Origin: a virus
Length of the DNA stretch: 38,870 bases
Reading direction: 5' to 3' (one strand)
Virus record (IMG/VR): IMGVR_UViG_3300047550_002356
Span: 1-38,870 of that record
Part shown: positions 16,886-23,072 of the stretch, piece after piece
Numbering within the stretch: the stretch's first letter is position 1
How the letters are laid out: each line of letters starts with the position of its first letter
Made by a program: the position numbers and the translations under genes
Notes under the pieces: model-generated
Told to the model about the DNA's origin: nothing
Database searches by the model: none
The model's input: only the letters and a program-made list of their open reading frames with translations

Positions 16886-17165
16886 TTAATGTTTGGTTCA
16901 TATTTATTCCGGAGTATGTTAGGACTACTATTGGTCTTCCGTATTTATCTAATCTCTTACTTTCTATTTCAACTTCACTTCCAATAGGCATTTTACTTGA
17001 GAGGAAATTTAGAGAACGCTTGCCATCTTCTTCTGATAGTTCCGGCGCATCAATACCTGATAGGCGACAGTTAATCACCCAAAACATTCTAAACCCTAAA
17101 TCAATTTTCAGTTTTACTGTATCTCCGTCAATGACTTTGACAACGGTTGCTTTGTATTTGTACAT
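16854..17165 (-). CDS. Staphylococcal-nuclease-like (SNase) thermonuclease
   Basis: A 103-residue SNase-fold OB nuclease predicted to cut DNA or RNA with calcium. The motif VIDGDTVKLKI (11-21) gives Asp13/Asp15, CRLSGIDAPEL (33-43) gives Arg34, Asp39 and Glu42, and LDKYGRPIV (72-80) gives Arg77; these match the metal ligands and the two catalytic arginines plus Glu of staphylococcal nuclease. It is shorter than the secreted bacterial enzymes (about 150 residues) and has no signal peptide, so it should act in the host cytoplasm, perhaps in host DNA degradation or recombination. The start overlaps a 49-codon membrane peptide gene by 52 nt. Confidence 0.85.
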   Translation of the reverse strand: MYKYKATVVKVIDGDTVKLKIDLGFRMFWVINCRLSGIDAPELSEEDGKRSLNFLSSKMPIGSEVEIESKRLDKYGRPIVVLTYSGINMNQTLIEQGYATKFD

Positions 17166-17263
17166 TTCTTTTTTTGTTTTATGTTCAAAAGTACATAAAA
17201 CACTATTAAAATTACAACCATAGCAATACCGTGCATAATTATAACGTCTGTAACATTTTGCAT
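17114..17263 (-). CDS. 49-residue single-pass membrane peptide
   Basis: A short frame starting at ATG 17263, 6 bp after the preceding stop, and ending 52 nt inside the SNase gene. It encodes one hydrophobic segment at about 8-27 (IIMHGIAMVVILIVFYVLLN) followed by KQKKK, the charge pattern of a one-pass inner membrane protein with a cytoplasmic tail. It fills the otherwise empty gap between two genes. The long overlap with the SNase gene and the lack of a recognised family leave some doubt. Function unknown. Confidence 0.5.
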   Translation of the reverse strand: MQNVTDVIIMHGIAMVVILIVFYVLLNIKQKKKCTNTKQPLSKSLTEIQ

Positions 17264-17269
17264 AGTATG

Positions 17270-17539
17270 TTATTTATTTGAGTCAAAAATTCTATTGTGT
17301 ATTATATTGTACAGGAAATTTCTTACGAATGGGGCAAGTACACAAGACAGGCTAATTACAAATATGTAATTAGTGAACATAACAGGGGCAAAAAAAAGGG
17401 CAGAAGATATGTAGAATGGCAAACAAATAATACAATTAAACGGCTTATAGTTTATCTTTAGTTTCTCCGGCATCCTTGTTTGCTCTATGAAATAGAATGA
17501 AAATAAAATTGATGCCACAATAATCTTAATCGTTATCAT
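17270..17539 (-). CDS. Membrane protein, unknown function
   Basis: An 89-residue hydrophobic protein with an N-terminal segment (about 1-18, MITIKIIVASILFSFYFI) and a second region (about 42-72, YISSALFFAPVMF...VISLSCVLAP) that holds one or two more membrane passes. A CIICLPFY motif (about 36-43) lies between them; small phage membrane proteins of Bacteroidota often carry a Cys pair at this point, as far as I recall. It overlaps the sigma-like gene by 14 nt. A role in host takeover or superinfection exclusion is conceivable but nothing in the sequence proves it. Confidence 0.6.
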   Translation of the reverse strand: MITIKIIVASILFSFYFIEQTRMPEKLKINYKPFNCIICLPFYISSALFFAPVMFTNYIFVISLSCVLAPFVRNFLYNIIHNRIFDSNK

Positions 17540-18044
17540 CTGTTCTTAATTTTGTTTTTAGTATCTTCTTTACTTTGCTTATAGTTTTTATTAGTGACCT
17601 ATAAGGTATCCTTGTTTCCTGTGATAGCCTTACTGCATTCTTATCATTGTTTACATATTCTATGAATAATTCTTTTTCGTACCAATGCAGTTGACCTATG
17701 TACCCATTTACGATATGCTCATTAAAGTTTAATAAGTCACCATCGTTTTTATCAATCATATCTTTTATCTCATCAAACTGCTTTCTGAATTTCATAAAGA
17801 AATTACTTCTATCTGATTTAATCATATTTAACATTGTTCTTATTATAAAGTATTTTATTATCCCGTTAGTGTACATTTCAATTATCCTCTGCTCTTCCAA
17901 TTCGCATAGCACTAAAAATATTTCCTGCTTTAACTCCGACTGCAATTCGATTGGGTGCATCTTCTGTATTGCCCCATTAACATCTTTATCATTATAAAGT
18001 AATTCAATAATCTTATCCCTGTTTATATCGTTTAATGATTTCAT
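17526..18044 (-). CDS. Putative phage sigma factor-like protein
   Basis: A 172-residue protein whose two ends resemble sigma70-family regions. The first half (ELKQEIFLVLCELEEQRIIEMYTNG, then YFIIRTMLNMIKSDRSNFFMKFRK) reads like a region 2 helix bundle. The last third (WYEKELFIEYVNNDKNAVRLSQETRIPYRSLIKTISKVKKILKTKL) reads like a region 4 helix-turn-helix with the recognition helix at about IPYRSLIKTISKVK. Similar proteins in Bacteroidota phages are often annotated as sigma factors. If correct it would direct host RNA polymerase to late promoters, perhaps the TGCTATTTA elements described here. The start overlaps ninG by 32 nt and the end overlaps the membrane protein gene by 14 nt. Confidence 0.6.
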   Translation of the reverse strand: MKSLNDINRDKIIELLYNDKDVNGAIQKMHPIELQSELKQEIFLVLCELEEQRIIEMYTNGIIKYFIIRTMLNMIKSDRSNFFMKFRKQFDEIKDMIDKNDGDLLNFNEHIVNGYIGQLHWYEKELFIEYVNNDKNAVRLSQETRIPYRSLIKTISKVKKILKTKLRTDDND

Positions 18045-18396
18045 TTAGTTCTTCGCTTGACCATTTCTTTATTTCTTGTTTCGACTTTAATGCAATTTCT
18101 TCAAGTTCCTTTACGGCATCTTCTCCGTATCTGTTTACTAATCCTATGCGGTACATTGCTTGATTGCCGTGCTGATAGAGGTTGCACCAACTACATTGGG
18201 AATTCACGTTAATCTCCAAATAGCGAAGGGCATTAAATCCCTTAACGGGGAAATAATGCCCTGCCTGATTTGCCGTAAATTTACCGCACGATATACAAGG
18301 TAAGCCGTAATCTCTTTGCCTAATGTATGCGTTAAACGTGTCCTGCGCTTCCTTTGTCAGTTTCGGTATGCTTTTTTCTTTCTTGCTTTTTTTCAA
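18013..18396 (-). CDS. ninG: NinG recombination protein (Rap-like)
   Basis: A 127-residue homologue of lambda NinG (Rap), a structure-specific endonuclease that helps phage recombination at Holliday junctions and D-loops. The core matches closely: FNAYIRQRD (21-29), LPCISCGK with Cys34/Cys37, QAGHYF with His47, LRYLEINVNSQCSWCN with Cys68/Cys71 and YQHGN, then the C-terminal GEDAVKELEE and basic tail. The four cysteines form the zinc knuckle expected of this HNH-like fold. It lacks the long basic N-terminal extension of lambda NinG, so it is a core-only version. The first 65 nt overlap the previous gene, which is longer than usual, but the conserved core starts after the overlap. Confidence 0.9.
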   Translation of the reverse strand: MKKSKKEKSIPKLTKEAQDTFNAYIRQRDYGLPCISCGKFTANQAGHYFPVKGFNALRYLEINVNSQCSWCNLYQHGNQAMYRIGLVNRYGEDAVKELEEIALKSKQEIKKWSSEELNEIIKRYKQG

Positions 18397-19171
18397 GAAT
18401 ATAGGATTTTAATATGTAACGCTTTGCCTCGTTTACTACACGTTGATAAATTGGCTTTGTTTTATCGTATCCTTTTTCAAGTTCATATAGTTCTGCCCTA
18501 TCTACGCTATTAGGTCTTTCCTGCCATCGTTTTTGCACTTCTGCCTTATATATCCTTTCGCCCATATTCATAGCGTTAACCTTCTCTTTTGCCCCTATAA
18601 TCAGAACCTTGTTCTCTACCATCCAATCATACATTGCCGTTGGTATAATAGGCTCATTGCCTTGCACATATTCGTTTATTAACCATTCTAATGTTTCTGT
18701 CCAATCTACTTCCGGCTCAAATAAAGGCTGCTCAATCATCTTCTGTTCTTTTACATATTTCTTGGCTTCGGTAACAGACCTTATATACGAATTTATAATT
18801 GATGATACATATTTGAAATTAAGTGACTGATAATGTTCTTCGCATTCTAATTGCCCACAAGCAGCCATCTCAAATGCTATCTTTAATTGTTCATCCCTTA
18901 TATTAGGATATACCCTATTCAAAGAACGTATAAGCAATAGGCTTTCCTCTTTATCCGGCAAGTTGCTATTACTTATGCCTACTAATTTAGCCAAAATAGT
19001 AAGTAGTTTATCAAGTTCCGCTATGCTTATATCATTTATGGCTTTCCCTTTTCCTACACTATCAAGCAATTTCCTTTCCAAAACTGTTACCGATTGAACC
19101 CATTCGGCTTCCGGCTTCACGGACTGCACTTCCAAATTTTGGCTTTTGATTATTTCGTTTATCTGTTTCAT
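18332..19171 (-). CDS. Protein in helicase-loader position, unknown function
   Basis: A 279-residue, mostly helical protein between the replication initiator and ninG, the place where lambda has gene P (helicase loader). No AAA+ Walker motif is seen, so it is not DnaC-like. A mid segment (about 99-133: AFEMAACGQLECEEHYQSLNFKYVSSIINSYIR) and LEWLINEYVQGNEP (about 161-174) look like a compact helical domain; the C-terminus is basic (KKQERKKH). I infer a replication-related role from position only. Its first 110 nt overlap the initiator gene in another frame, an unusually long overlap, although both reading frames look protein-like. The last 65 nt overlap ninG. Confidence 0.6.
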   Translation of the reverse strand: MKQINEIIKSQNLEVQSVKPEAEWVQSVTVLERKLLDSVGKGKAINDISIAELDKLLTILAKLVGISNSNLPDKEESLLLIRSLNRVYPNIRDEQLKIAFEMAACGQLECEEHYQSLNFKYVSSIINSYIRSVTEAKKYVKEQKMIEQPLFEPEVDWTETLEWLINEYVQGNEPIIPTAMYDWMVENKVLIIGAKEKVNAMNMGERIYKAEVQKRWQERPNSVDRAELYELEKGYDKTKPIYQRVVNEAKRYILKSYILEKKQERKKHTETDKGSAGHV

Positions 19172-19898
19172 TTTGTATTATTTTGTTTAGGTAGTGAAAA
19201 AAATGTTTCTTTAATGCAGGCATCTTTTTATAATCTCCCTTTAGTTCTATTGACTGTATAAAGTCATTCATTACTTTTTCAAGTTGTTCTAAAGTTATTC
19301 CTTTTGCTTCTATGAACTGTAATTTATATTCTGTGTTATTTAGGAATAATTTTTTAGTTCTTTTAAAGTATCTCTTTCTTTTACTTTCATCTTTACTTTC
19401 ATTTTCATCTTCAATTTCATTTTCATTTTCATATTCAGCGTTTGCGATAGGTTTTGCGATACTGTTTGCGATAGGTTTTGCGATAGGTTTTGCTGTCGCA
19501 AAAGATGATTTTTTATTCCATTTAATATCATTCCCTGCCTTACCGGAACTACTTCTTATCGTACTTAACTCATCATCCTTTACCATTCGCTTTTGGCTTA
19601 ATACATCACCATCTAATTGCAATACCCCTGTACTAACTAACTCCGCTAATCCTATGGCTATTTCATCAATGCAGTATGGCATAAATCTTACCAAGTATCT
19701 TGCAAAGTTTTGATATACTTTATCATTATACTTATATTGTTCCTTTAGTATTATTTTACCATACTGTTCTGATTTGTGCATTATGCACATAATACGAATA
19801 TAGATACCTGTTGCAGATGCGGAGCATTCCATTAGTTTCTCATCAGTTAAAAAGTCTTGTACATACAATGGTATGTACGGTTGGTTTCTTCTGCTCAT
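19062..19898 (-). CDS. Replication initiation protein (DUF1376/DnaD-like)
   Basis: A 278-residue protein that probably binds the phage origin and loads the host replication machinery. The N-terminal 1-115 (YIPLYVQDFLTDEKLMECS, IYIRIMCIMHKSEQYGKI, MVKDDELSTIRS) is the domain of phage replication proteins related to DUF1376. The middle has five 4-residue repeats (AKPI-AKPI-ANSI-AKPI-ANAE, 136-155) and a very acidic run (156-173). These are encoded by 12-bp iteron-like repeats and an AT-rich tract, so the gene may contain the origin, as lambda O does. A C-terminal helical domain (about 182-240) follows, with a Gly/Arg/Ser tail. It is preceded by a terminator and its start has an A-rich leader (AAAACCACAATATG). 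Confidence 0.75.
   Translation of the reverse strand: MSRRNQPYIPLYVQDFLTDEKLMECSASATGIYIRIMCIMHKSEQYGKIILKEQYKYNDKVYQNFARYLVRFMPYCIDEIAIGLAELVSTGVLQLDGDVLSQKRMVKDDELSTIRSSSGKAGNDIKWNKKSSFATAKPIAKPIANSIAKPIANAEYENENEIEDENESKDESKRKRYFKRTKKLFLNNTEYKLQFIEAKGITLEQLEKVMNDFIQSIELKGDYKKMPALKKHFFHYLNKIIQNETDKRNNQKPKFGSAVREAGSRMGSIGNSFGKEIA
19381..19497 (-). repeat. Iteron-like array and AT-rich tract, candidate replication origin
   Basis: Four copies of TTTGCGATA (plus strand) begin at 19441, 19453, 19465 and 19477, exactly 12 bp apart, with a degenerate fifth at 19489. Next to them, 19381-19440 is a strand-biased AT-rich run of TTTCAT repeats. The combination inside a replication initiator gene mirrors the lambda O/ori layout. 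Confidence 0.55.
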
Positions 19899-19931
19899 AT
19901 TGTGGTTTTATTAAACAGTTCAAAGAAAAAA

Positions 19932-19955
19932 ATAGGGGAGCATTTGCCCCCCTAT
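19932..19955 (-). terminator. Intrinsic terminator after ssb
   Basis: On the minus strand ATAGGGGGGC / GCTCCCCTAT forms a 10-bp stem (one G-U) with an AAAT loop, followed by seven Ts (plus A run 19926-19932). It separates the ssb transcript from the replication initiator gene. Confidence 0.9.
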
Positions 19956-19973
19956 CGGTTGTGGATTGCAGTT

Positions 19974-20279
19974 TCAGAATGGTAAATCGCCTTCCCAATC
20001 ATTCTGCCTACTTATTGGTTCTTCATAAATGATAACTTCTTCCGAAGATTGTCTGCCGGGGTATTTAACATTACCAATAATGTTACCTTTCATACCTTGC
20101 TGCCTTTCTTCTTTAGATAGGCTTTCAATTACAAAACCATTATTGCCAAAGTTATCCTTATCATCTGATATGAATATTGTTATATTCATATATGTTCCCT
20201 TCTTTCCTTTGTACAATCTGTCCTTTGTAATCTTTGAAACATCAATCATTCCGGTGATTAGTCTTTGATTTGTCTTCAT
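19974..20279 (-). CDS. ssb: Single-stranded DNA-binding protein
   Basis: A 101-residue OB-fold-like protein. The C-terminus WEGDLPF (about 95-101) is the acidic tip with terminal aromatic that SSB proteins use to recruit partner enzymes. The body has beta-rich segments (LITGMIDVSKI, KGTYMNITIFISDD, GNIIGNVKYPG) with a basic/aromatic surface as expected for ssDNA binding. It is shorter than bacterial SSB (about 160-180 residues), as usual for phage versions. It overlaps the excisionase-like gene by 38 nt and is followed by a strong terminator, so high but bounded expression is likely. It neighbours the annealing protein and the replication initiator. Confidence 0.75.
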   Translation of the reverse strand: MKTNQRLITGMIDVSKITKDRLYKGKKGTYMNITIFISDDKDNFGNNGFVIESLSKEERQQGMKGNIIGNVKYPGRQSSEEVIIYEEPISRQNDWEGDLPF

Positions 20280-20451
20280 TGTCTTGTGTTATTTGGTTAA
20301 GAATTTCATCCTTCTTGAATAGGATTTTTTTGCCGAAGCGATAATGCTTTAGTTTGTTATTGCGTACAAGCGAATAGATTTGCGCCTTTGATACAGGCAA
20401 CATCTGTGTCATTTCTTTTACGCCAATGTAAACTTTCTCGATTGGTTCCAT
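20242..20451 (-). CDS. Small helix-turn-helix protein, excisionase-like
   Basis: A 69-residue protein of the HTH_17/MerR-like type found in excisionases and small phage regulators. VYIGVKEMTQMLPVSKAQIYSLVRNNKLKHYRFGKKILFKKDEI (about 7-50) has the HTH (PVSKAQIYSLVRN) and the wing (KHYRFGKKILF). The C-terminus is charged and probably unordered. There is no integrase in the genome, so an excisionase function is unlikely; a regulator of early transcription or a replication accessory factor is more plausible. It overlaps ssb by 38 nt and begins 2 bp after the preceding gene. Confidence 0.75.
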   Translation of the reverse strand: MEPIEKVYIGVKEMTQMLPVSKAQIYSLVRNNKLKHYRFGKKILFKKDEILNQITQDNEDKSKTNHRND

Positions 20452-20453
20452 AC

Positions 20454-20885
20454 TTACTTGTTTAGTGTTATTTTATATGTTGTTGTACTATCCTTAATAG
20501 GTAAGTCACCACGATGCCATTTCTTCTCTCCATCTTCAATCTCCTTTTGGCGTTCCTTTAATGATTTGATTCGCTCCTCAAGTTTAACCCATTCTTCAAT
20601 GTGTGTGTAATCATACTTGATACTATCAAACCTTGTCATCTTTGCGCCAAGGATTTCTGCGCTTGCTTTCGGGTGCTTATCCAATTCATCCAAAACTATA
20701 TCAAGAATTTTATCCTTTGTTAGTTTGGATAAATTTTCCATTGCATTCAAAATTACGGCAGTTTGTAACACATCGTAATTACCTGTCAATAATTTTTCCC
20801 GAATATCTTCTGCAATCAATTCAAGAGAAAATTTACTTGGTATCAATTCGTTTAGTTTGATACCGGTTAGTGCTTTATTTTCCAT
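20454..20885 (-). CDS. Unknown early protein with coiled coil
   Basis: A 143-residue soluble protein. About residues 24-80 are helical (LIAEDIREKLL, TAVILNAMENLSKLTKDKILDIVLDELDK), and 100-122 form a strong charged helix (WVKLEERIKSLKERQKEIEDG). It lies between the annealing-type protein and the HTH gene, overlapping the former by 11 nt, so it likely belongs to the recombination module, possibly as a partner. I do not recognise the family. Confidence 0.6.
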   Translation of the reverse strand: MENKALTGIKLNELIPSKFSLELIAEDIREKLLTGNYDVLQTAVILNAMENLSKLTKDKILDIVLDELDKHPKASAEILGAKMTRFDSIKYDYTHIEEWVKLEERIKSLKERQKEIEDGEKKWHRGDLPIKDSTTTYKITLNK

Positions 20886-21732
20886 TTGCTATTTCGTTTT
20901 TAGCGTTAGTAAATAATTGTTTTAATGCCTTACTACTGTCAACCATTTTTTGATTAGCAAAATATAGGGTCTTCAATTCAGCAATAGTAGTTGCCGTTCC
21001 CAATGCCATTTCAATATCATCCTCATTATCGTATTGCTTCTCAAATACGGAGGCTTCAATATCCTGTTGGGTATTGGTATCAGCCGGAATATCTGCCCGT
21101 AAATCGGCTGATTTGCGCCTTCCCCTACGCTTTCTAACTTGCTGATTTTCAGCCTGTTGTATAGGCTCTACAACTCGTTGATTTTCAGGCTGTTGCACGG
21201 GCGTTAAAATTGCCCCTGTCGGCTCATTAGGGATGATTAACGGCACGATTTCCCTGTTCTGTGCCGGAATACTATCTAACTCGCTTTCGTCTAAAACGCC
21301 TAATCCAAGGAGGTCTAACGTGGCTCTGCGCTTTGCCTTCGTTTCCGCTTTCATAATGCTATTAGCAAGAGCATCACCTTTCAATGCGGTTACATTTACT
21401 GCGCCAATGCTTTCAGTACATCTTCCATCCGGCAATACGGCTTGGCAGATAACATAATAAACTCCGGCATCTGTCATTGTCTCTCTTGCTACAATCTTGT
21501 GCGAAACCCTATACAGTTTATTCAACTGTTGTGCGCCCGACCTTGTGCAATAAAGAACTTCCTTTCCATTCAGTCTTAAAATTTCAAATGGTTTCGTGTA
21601 GGGGTCAAGACCAAGCCTACTGCAATAACCTCTGTAATAATCTACCTTTTCAACAGCAGTCAGTTTAGATAAATCGCCATAGATAATAAGGTTGGCGACA
21701 ACCTTGTCGTTTTGTCTTTCAATGTTACTCAT
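20875..21732 (-). CDS. Putative single-strand annealing protein (RecT/Rad52-like)
   Basis: A 285-residue protein resembling phage recombination proteins. The first 160 residues carry VDYYRGYCSRLGLDPYTKPFEIL (about 31-53), LYCTRSGAQQLNKLYRVS (about 60-77) and the end motif NSIMKAETKAKRRATLDLLGLGVLDESE (about 123-150), a pattern I know from proteins in annealase positions of phages, although I cannot fix it to RecT, Erf or Sak. The C-terminal part is a Gln/Pro/Asn linker with a near-duplicate unit (QPENQRVVEPI / QQAENQQVRKRR), a basic patch RKRRGRRKSA, and an acidic end. It precedes ssb within the same short operon, which supports a role in strand annealing. A long A-rich leader precedes its start. 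Confidence 0.5.
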   Translation of the reverse strand: MSNIERQNDKVVANLIIYGDLSKLTAVEKVDYYRGYCSRLGLDPYTKPFEILRLNGKEVLYCTRSGAQQLNKLYRVSHKIVARETMTDAGVYYVICQAVLPDGRCTESIGAVNVTALKGDALANSIMKAETKAKRRATLDLLGLGVLDESELDSIPAQNREIVPLIIPNEPTGAILTPVQQPENQRVVEPIQQAENQQVRKRRGRRKSADLRADIPADTNTQQDIEASVFEKQYDNEDDIEMALGTATTIAELKTLYFANQKMVDSSKALKQLFTNAKNEIANGK

Positions 21733-21750
21733 TGTTTTTGTTTTTTGGTT

Positions 21751-22179
21751 TTAAAATAATTGTGTTTGAACAAAATCTTTATCAAGCAATATACTTGTAT
21801 CCTCATTTGATATAGCATACTTCAATTTACTGCTCATTAAATTCAAATATCTTGTCTTGCCCTGCTTCAGCCATTGATGATACATTATCTTTTTCCTTGC
21901 CTCAATCACTCTTTCTCTTTCATCAGCATCATCAACAAAACAGAGTTTGCTATACTTCATACCATTCACCTCTCTTTCACCAATAACTTTAACAAGACCT
22001 TCATCCATTATATTTGAAAGCAATCCGGTAAGAGTTTGATGCGGCATATTAAGAGCATATCTTAATTCATAAACATCTGTGATATTGTTTCTTTTAATAT
22101 AGTCAAGAACCATTACTGTTTTAACTTTTAATATCCCATTGTCTAATTGCCGTAGCCAATTTTGAACGTGTGGTTTCAT
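21751..22179 (-). CDS. Winged-helix DNA-binding protein
   Basis: A 142-residue protein whose N-terminal half folds like a MarR/ArsR-type winged helix: VMVLDYIKRNNITDVYELRYALNM (about 22-45), recognition helix PHQTLTGLLSNIMDEGLV (46-63), then the wing KVIGEREVNGMKYSKL. The C-terminal half is helical and basic. It could be an early transcription regulator, and would be a candidate binder for the palindromes described here; this link is inference. It starts 2 bp after the upstream gene. Confidence 0.65.
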   Translation of the reverse strand: MKPHVQNWLRQLDNGILKVKTVMVLDYIKRNNITDVYELRYALNMPHQTLTGLLSNIMDEGLVKVIGEREVNGMKYSKLCFVDDADERERVIEARKKIMYHQWLKQGKTRYLNLMSSKLKYAISNEDTSILLDKDFVQTQLF

Positions 22180-22181
22180 AA

Positions 22182-22397
22182 TTAATAGTTGTGGGTGATT
22201 AATGTATGTTGTCTTAATATATCATTGTCTTGATACAATGATATAACCATCATTTCATCTGATGGAGGAAATTCATTAAGCGAATAATTTATAACCCTTA
22301 CGCTTTCATCTACTACTTCCTGCCAAGTATCAAACTGCTTTTGAGTTTTAATCTTACTGCGAACATAGTTCACTTTGATTTGAAATTGTGTTTTCAT
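22182..22397 (-). CDS. Small unknown protein
   Basis: A 71-residue protein with an N-terminal basic part (IKVNYVRSKIKTQKQFDTW) and a C-terminal DEMMVISLYQDND. No family is recognised. Its ATG overlaps the stop of the upstream 59-codon gene (ATGA), which supports both as real genes. Confidence 0.6.
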   Translation of the reverse strand: MKTQFQIKVNYVRSKIKTQKQFDTWQEVVDESVRVINYSLNEFPPSDEMMVISLYQDNDILRQHTLITHNY

Positions 22398-22573
22398 TTT
22401 GATTTTGTTTTTAAAGTTAATTTTTGTTTACAATCTTCGCACATTCTATTCATTTGTAAATTGATTACAAACTGCAATCTTTCAATCTTCTTTTCAAGTT
22501 CAGTTATTTCCGCTTGCATCATTGAACGCTGAAAGTTTGCACCGATTTGAAATTGGTCTAATCTTTTTTCCAT
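22394..22573 (-). CDS. 59-residue protein with CxxC pair and coiled coil
   Basis: A gene starting at ATG 22573 and ending in a TGA that overlaps the next start (ATGA). It encodes MEKRLDQFQIGANFQRSMM, a charged helix (QAEITELEKKIERLQF, about 20-35) and a C-terminal CEDCK motif (45-49) with a basic tail. The tight 1-bp spacing behind the upstream stop and the coupled start behind it make it credible. Function unknown. Confidence 0.65.
   Translation of the reverse strand: MEKRLDQFQIGANFQRSMMQAEITELEKKIERLQFVINLQMNRMCEDCKQKLTLKTKSK
22454..22470. promoter_or_regulatory. Palindrome TTGTAA-N5-TTACAA (site B)
   Basis: TTGTAAATTGATTACAA differs from site C by one base in the spacer. It lies inside the 59-residue gene and encodes FVINLQ, so it may be coincidental rather than regulatory. 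Confidence 0.25.
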
Positions 22574-22574
22574 T

Positions 22575-22763
22575 TTAAATTGTTTTGCCGTTAAAAAATT
22601 GGTTTATCATCTGTTCATATTTTTTCAATCGAATACTTTTCCAATCAACATAATAGTATTTAGATTTAGGACAATAATATACTAATATAGTAGTGTCTGG
22701 TATTCGTGAACTTAAAACTCTACCATATTCAATTGCCGTAAACTTGCTATAAAATGCTTTCAT
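22575..22763 (-). CDS. Small unknown protein
   Basis: A 62-residue Tyr/Lys-rich protein (TTILVYYCPKSKYYYVDWKS at about 24-43). It overlaps the upstream gene by 4 nt and is followed 1 bp later by the next gene, as part of a coupled series of short early genes. No family recognised. Confidence 0.6.
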   Translation of the reverse strand: MKAFYSKFTAIEYGRVLSSRIPDTTILVYYCPKSKYYYVDWKSIRLKKYEQMINQFFNGKTI

Positions 22764-23002
22764 CGTATTTCCTTTAATAGTTTTAATAAAAATGAATGCG
22801 TTATTTTATTCAACCAATAATGAACTTCCTTTTTATCTTCAACTGCCAATGCTTCTGCAACCCTATCTACTATCTCATACAATGGACCGTTGTTTGGAAA
22901 TTCCTTTACGGTTAGTCCGCATATACCATTTAAGCGAACAGAAACAAGTTGTTCAGCAATGCCAATGTATTCATCTTCAGTATTAAATTGTTCTTTATTC
23001 AT
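22760..23002 (-). CDS. Small unknown protein
   Basis: An 80-residue acidic then basic protein (DEYIGIAEQLVSVRLNG; C-terminal helix NKITHSFLLKLLKEIR). It is the first gene after the terminator at 23037-23060 and is coupled to the next gene by a 4-nt overlap. No family recognised. Confidence 0.6.
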   Translation of the reverse strand: MNKEQFNTEDEYIGIAEQLVSVRLNGICGLTVKEFPNNGPLYEIVDRVAEALAVEDKKEVHYWLNKITHSFLLKLLKEIR

Positions 23003-23036
23003 CGCAGTAGTTTTTTATAGTTATGAAATAAAAATC

Positions 23037-23060
23037 GGGGATGCATAGAAATGCACCCCC
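23037..23060 (-). terminator. Intrinsic terminator after the DUF932 gene
   Basis: The minus strand folds as GGGGGTGCAT / ATGCATCCCC (10 bp, one G-U) with a TTCT loop, followed by GATTTTTATTT. It lies 12 bp after the DUF932 stop and separates the first early block from the second. Confidence 0.9.
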
Positions 23061-23072
23061 TTGTTTCACTAA

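Noticed and set aside
19441-19497. CRISPR-like array
   Set aside because: Units are 12 bp without spacers and encode a protein repeat; they fit iterons.
19312-19713. Plus-strand 133-codon frame across the iteron region
   Set aside because: Mirror of the repeats in the replication initiator gene; low-complexity translation.
19838-19855. CTGATGAGAAAC on the minus strand as a hammerhead core
   Set aside because: No space for stem II between CTGATGA and GAAA, and it is coding.
20242-20451. Evidence of lysogeny from the excisionase-like HTH gene
   Set aside because: No integrase, attachment site or repressor is visible; such small HTH proteins also occur in lytic phages.
22454-22470. Site B palindrome as a certain operator
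   Set aside because: It is entirely inside a small coding gene, so it is listed only with low confidence.
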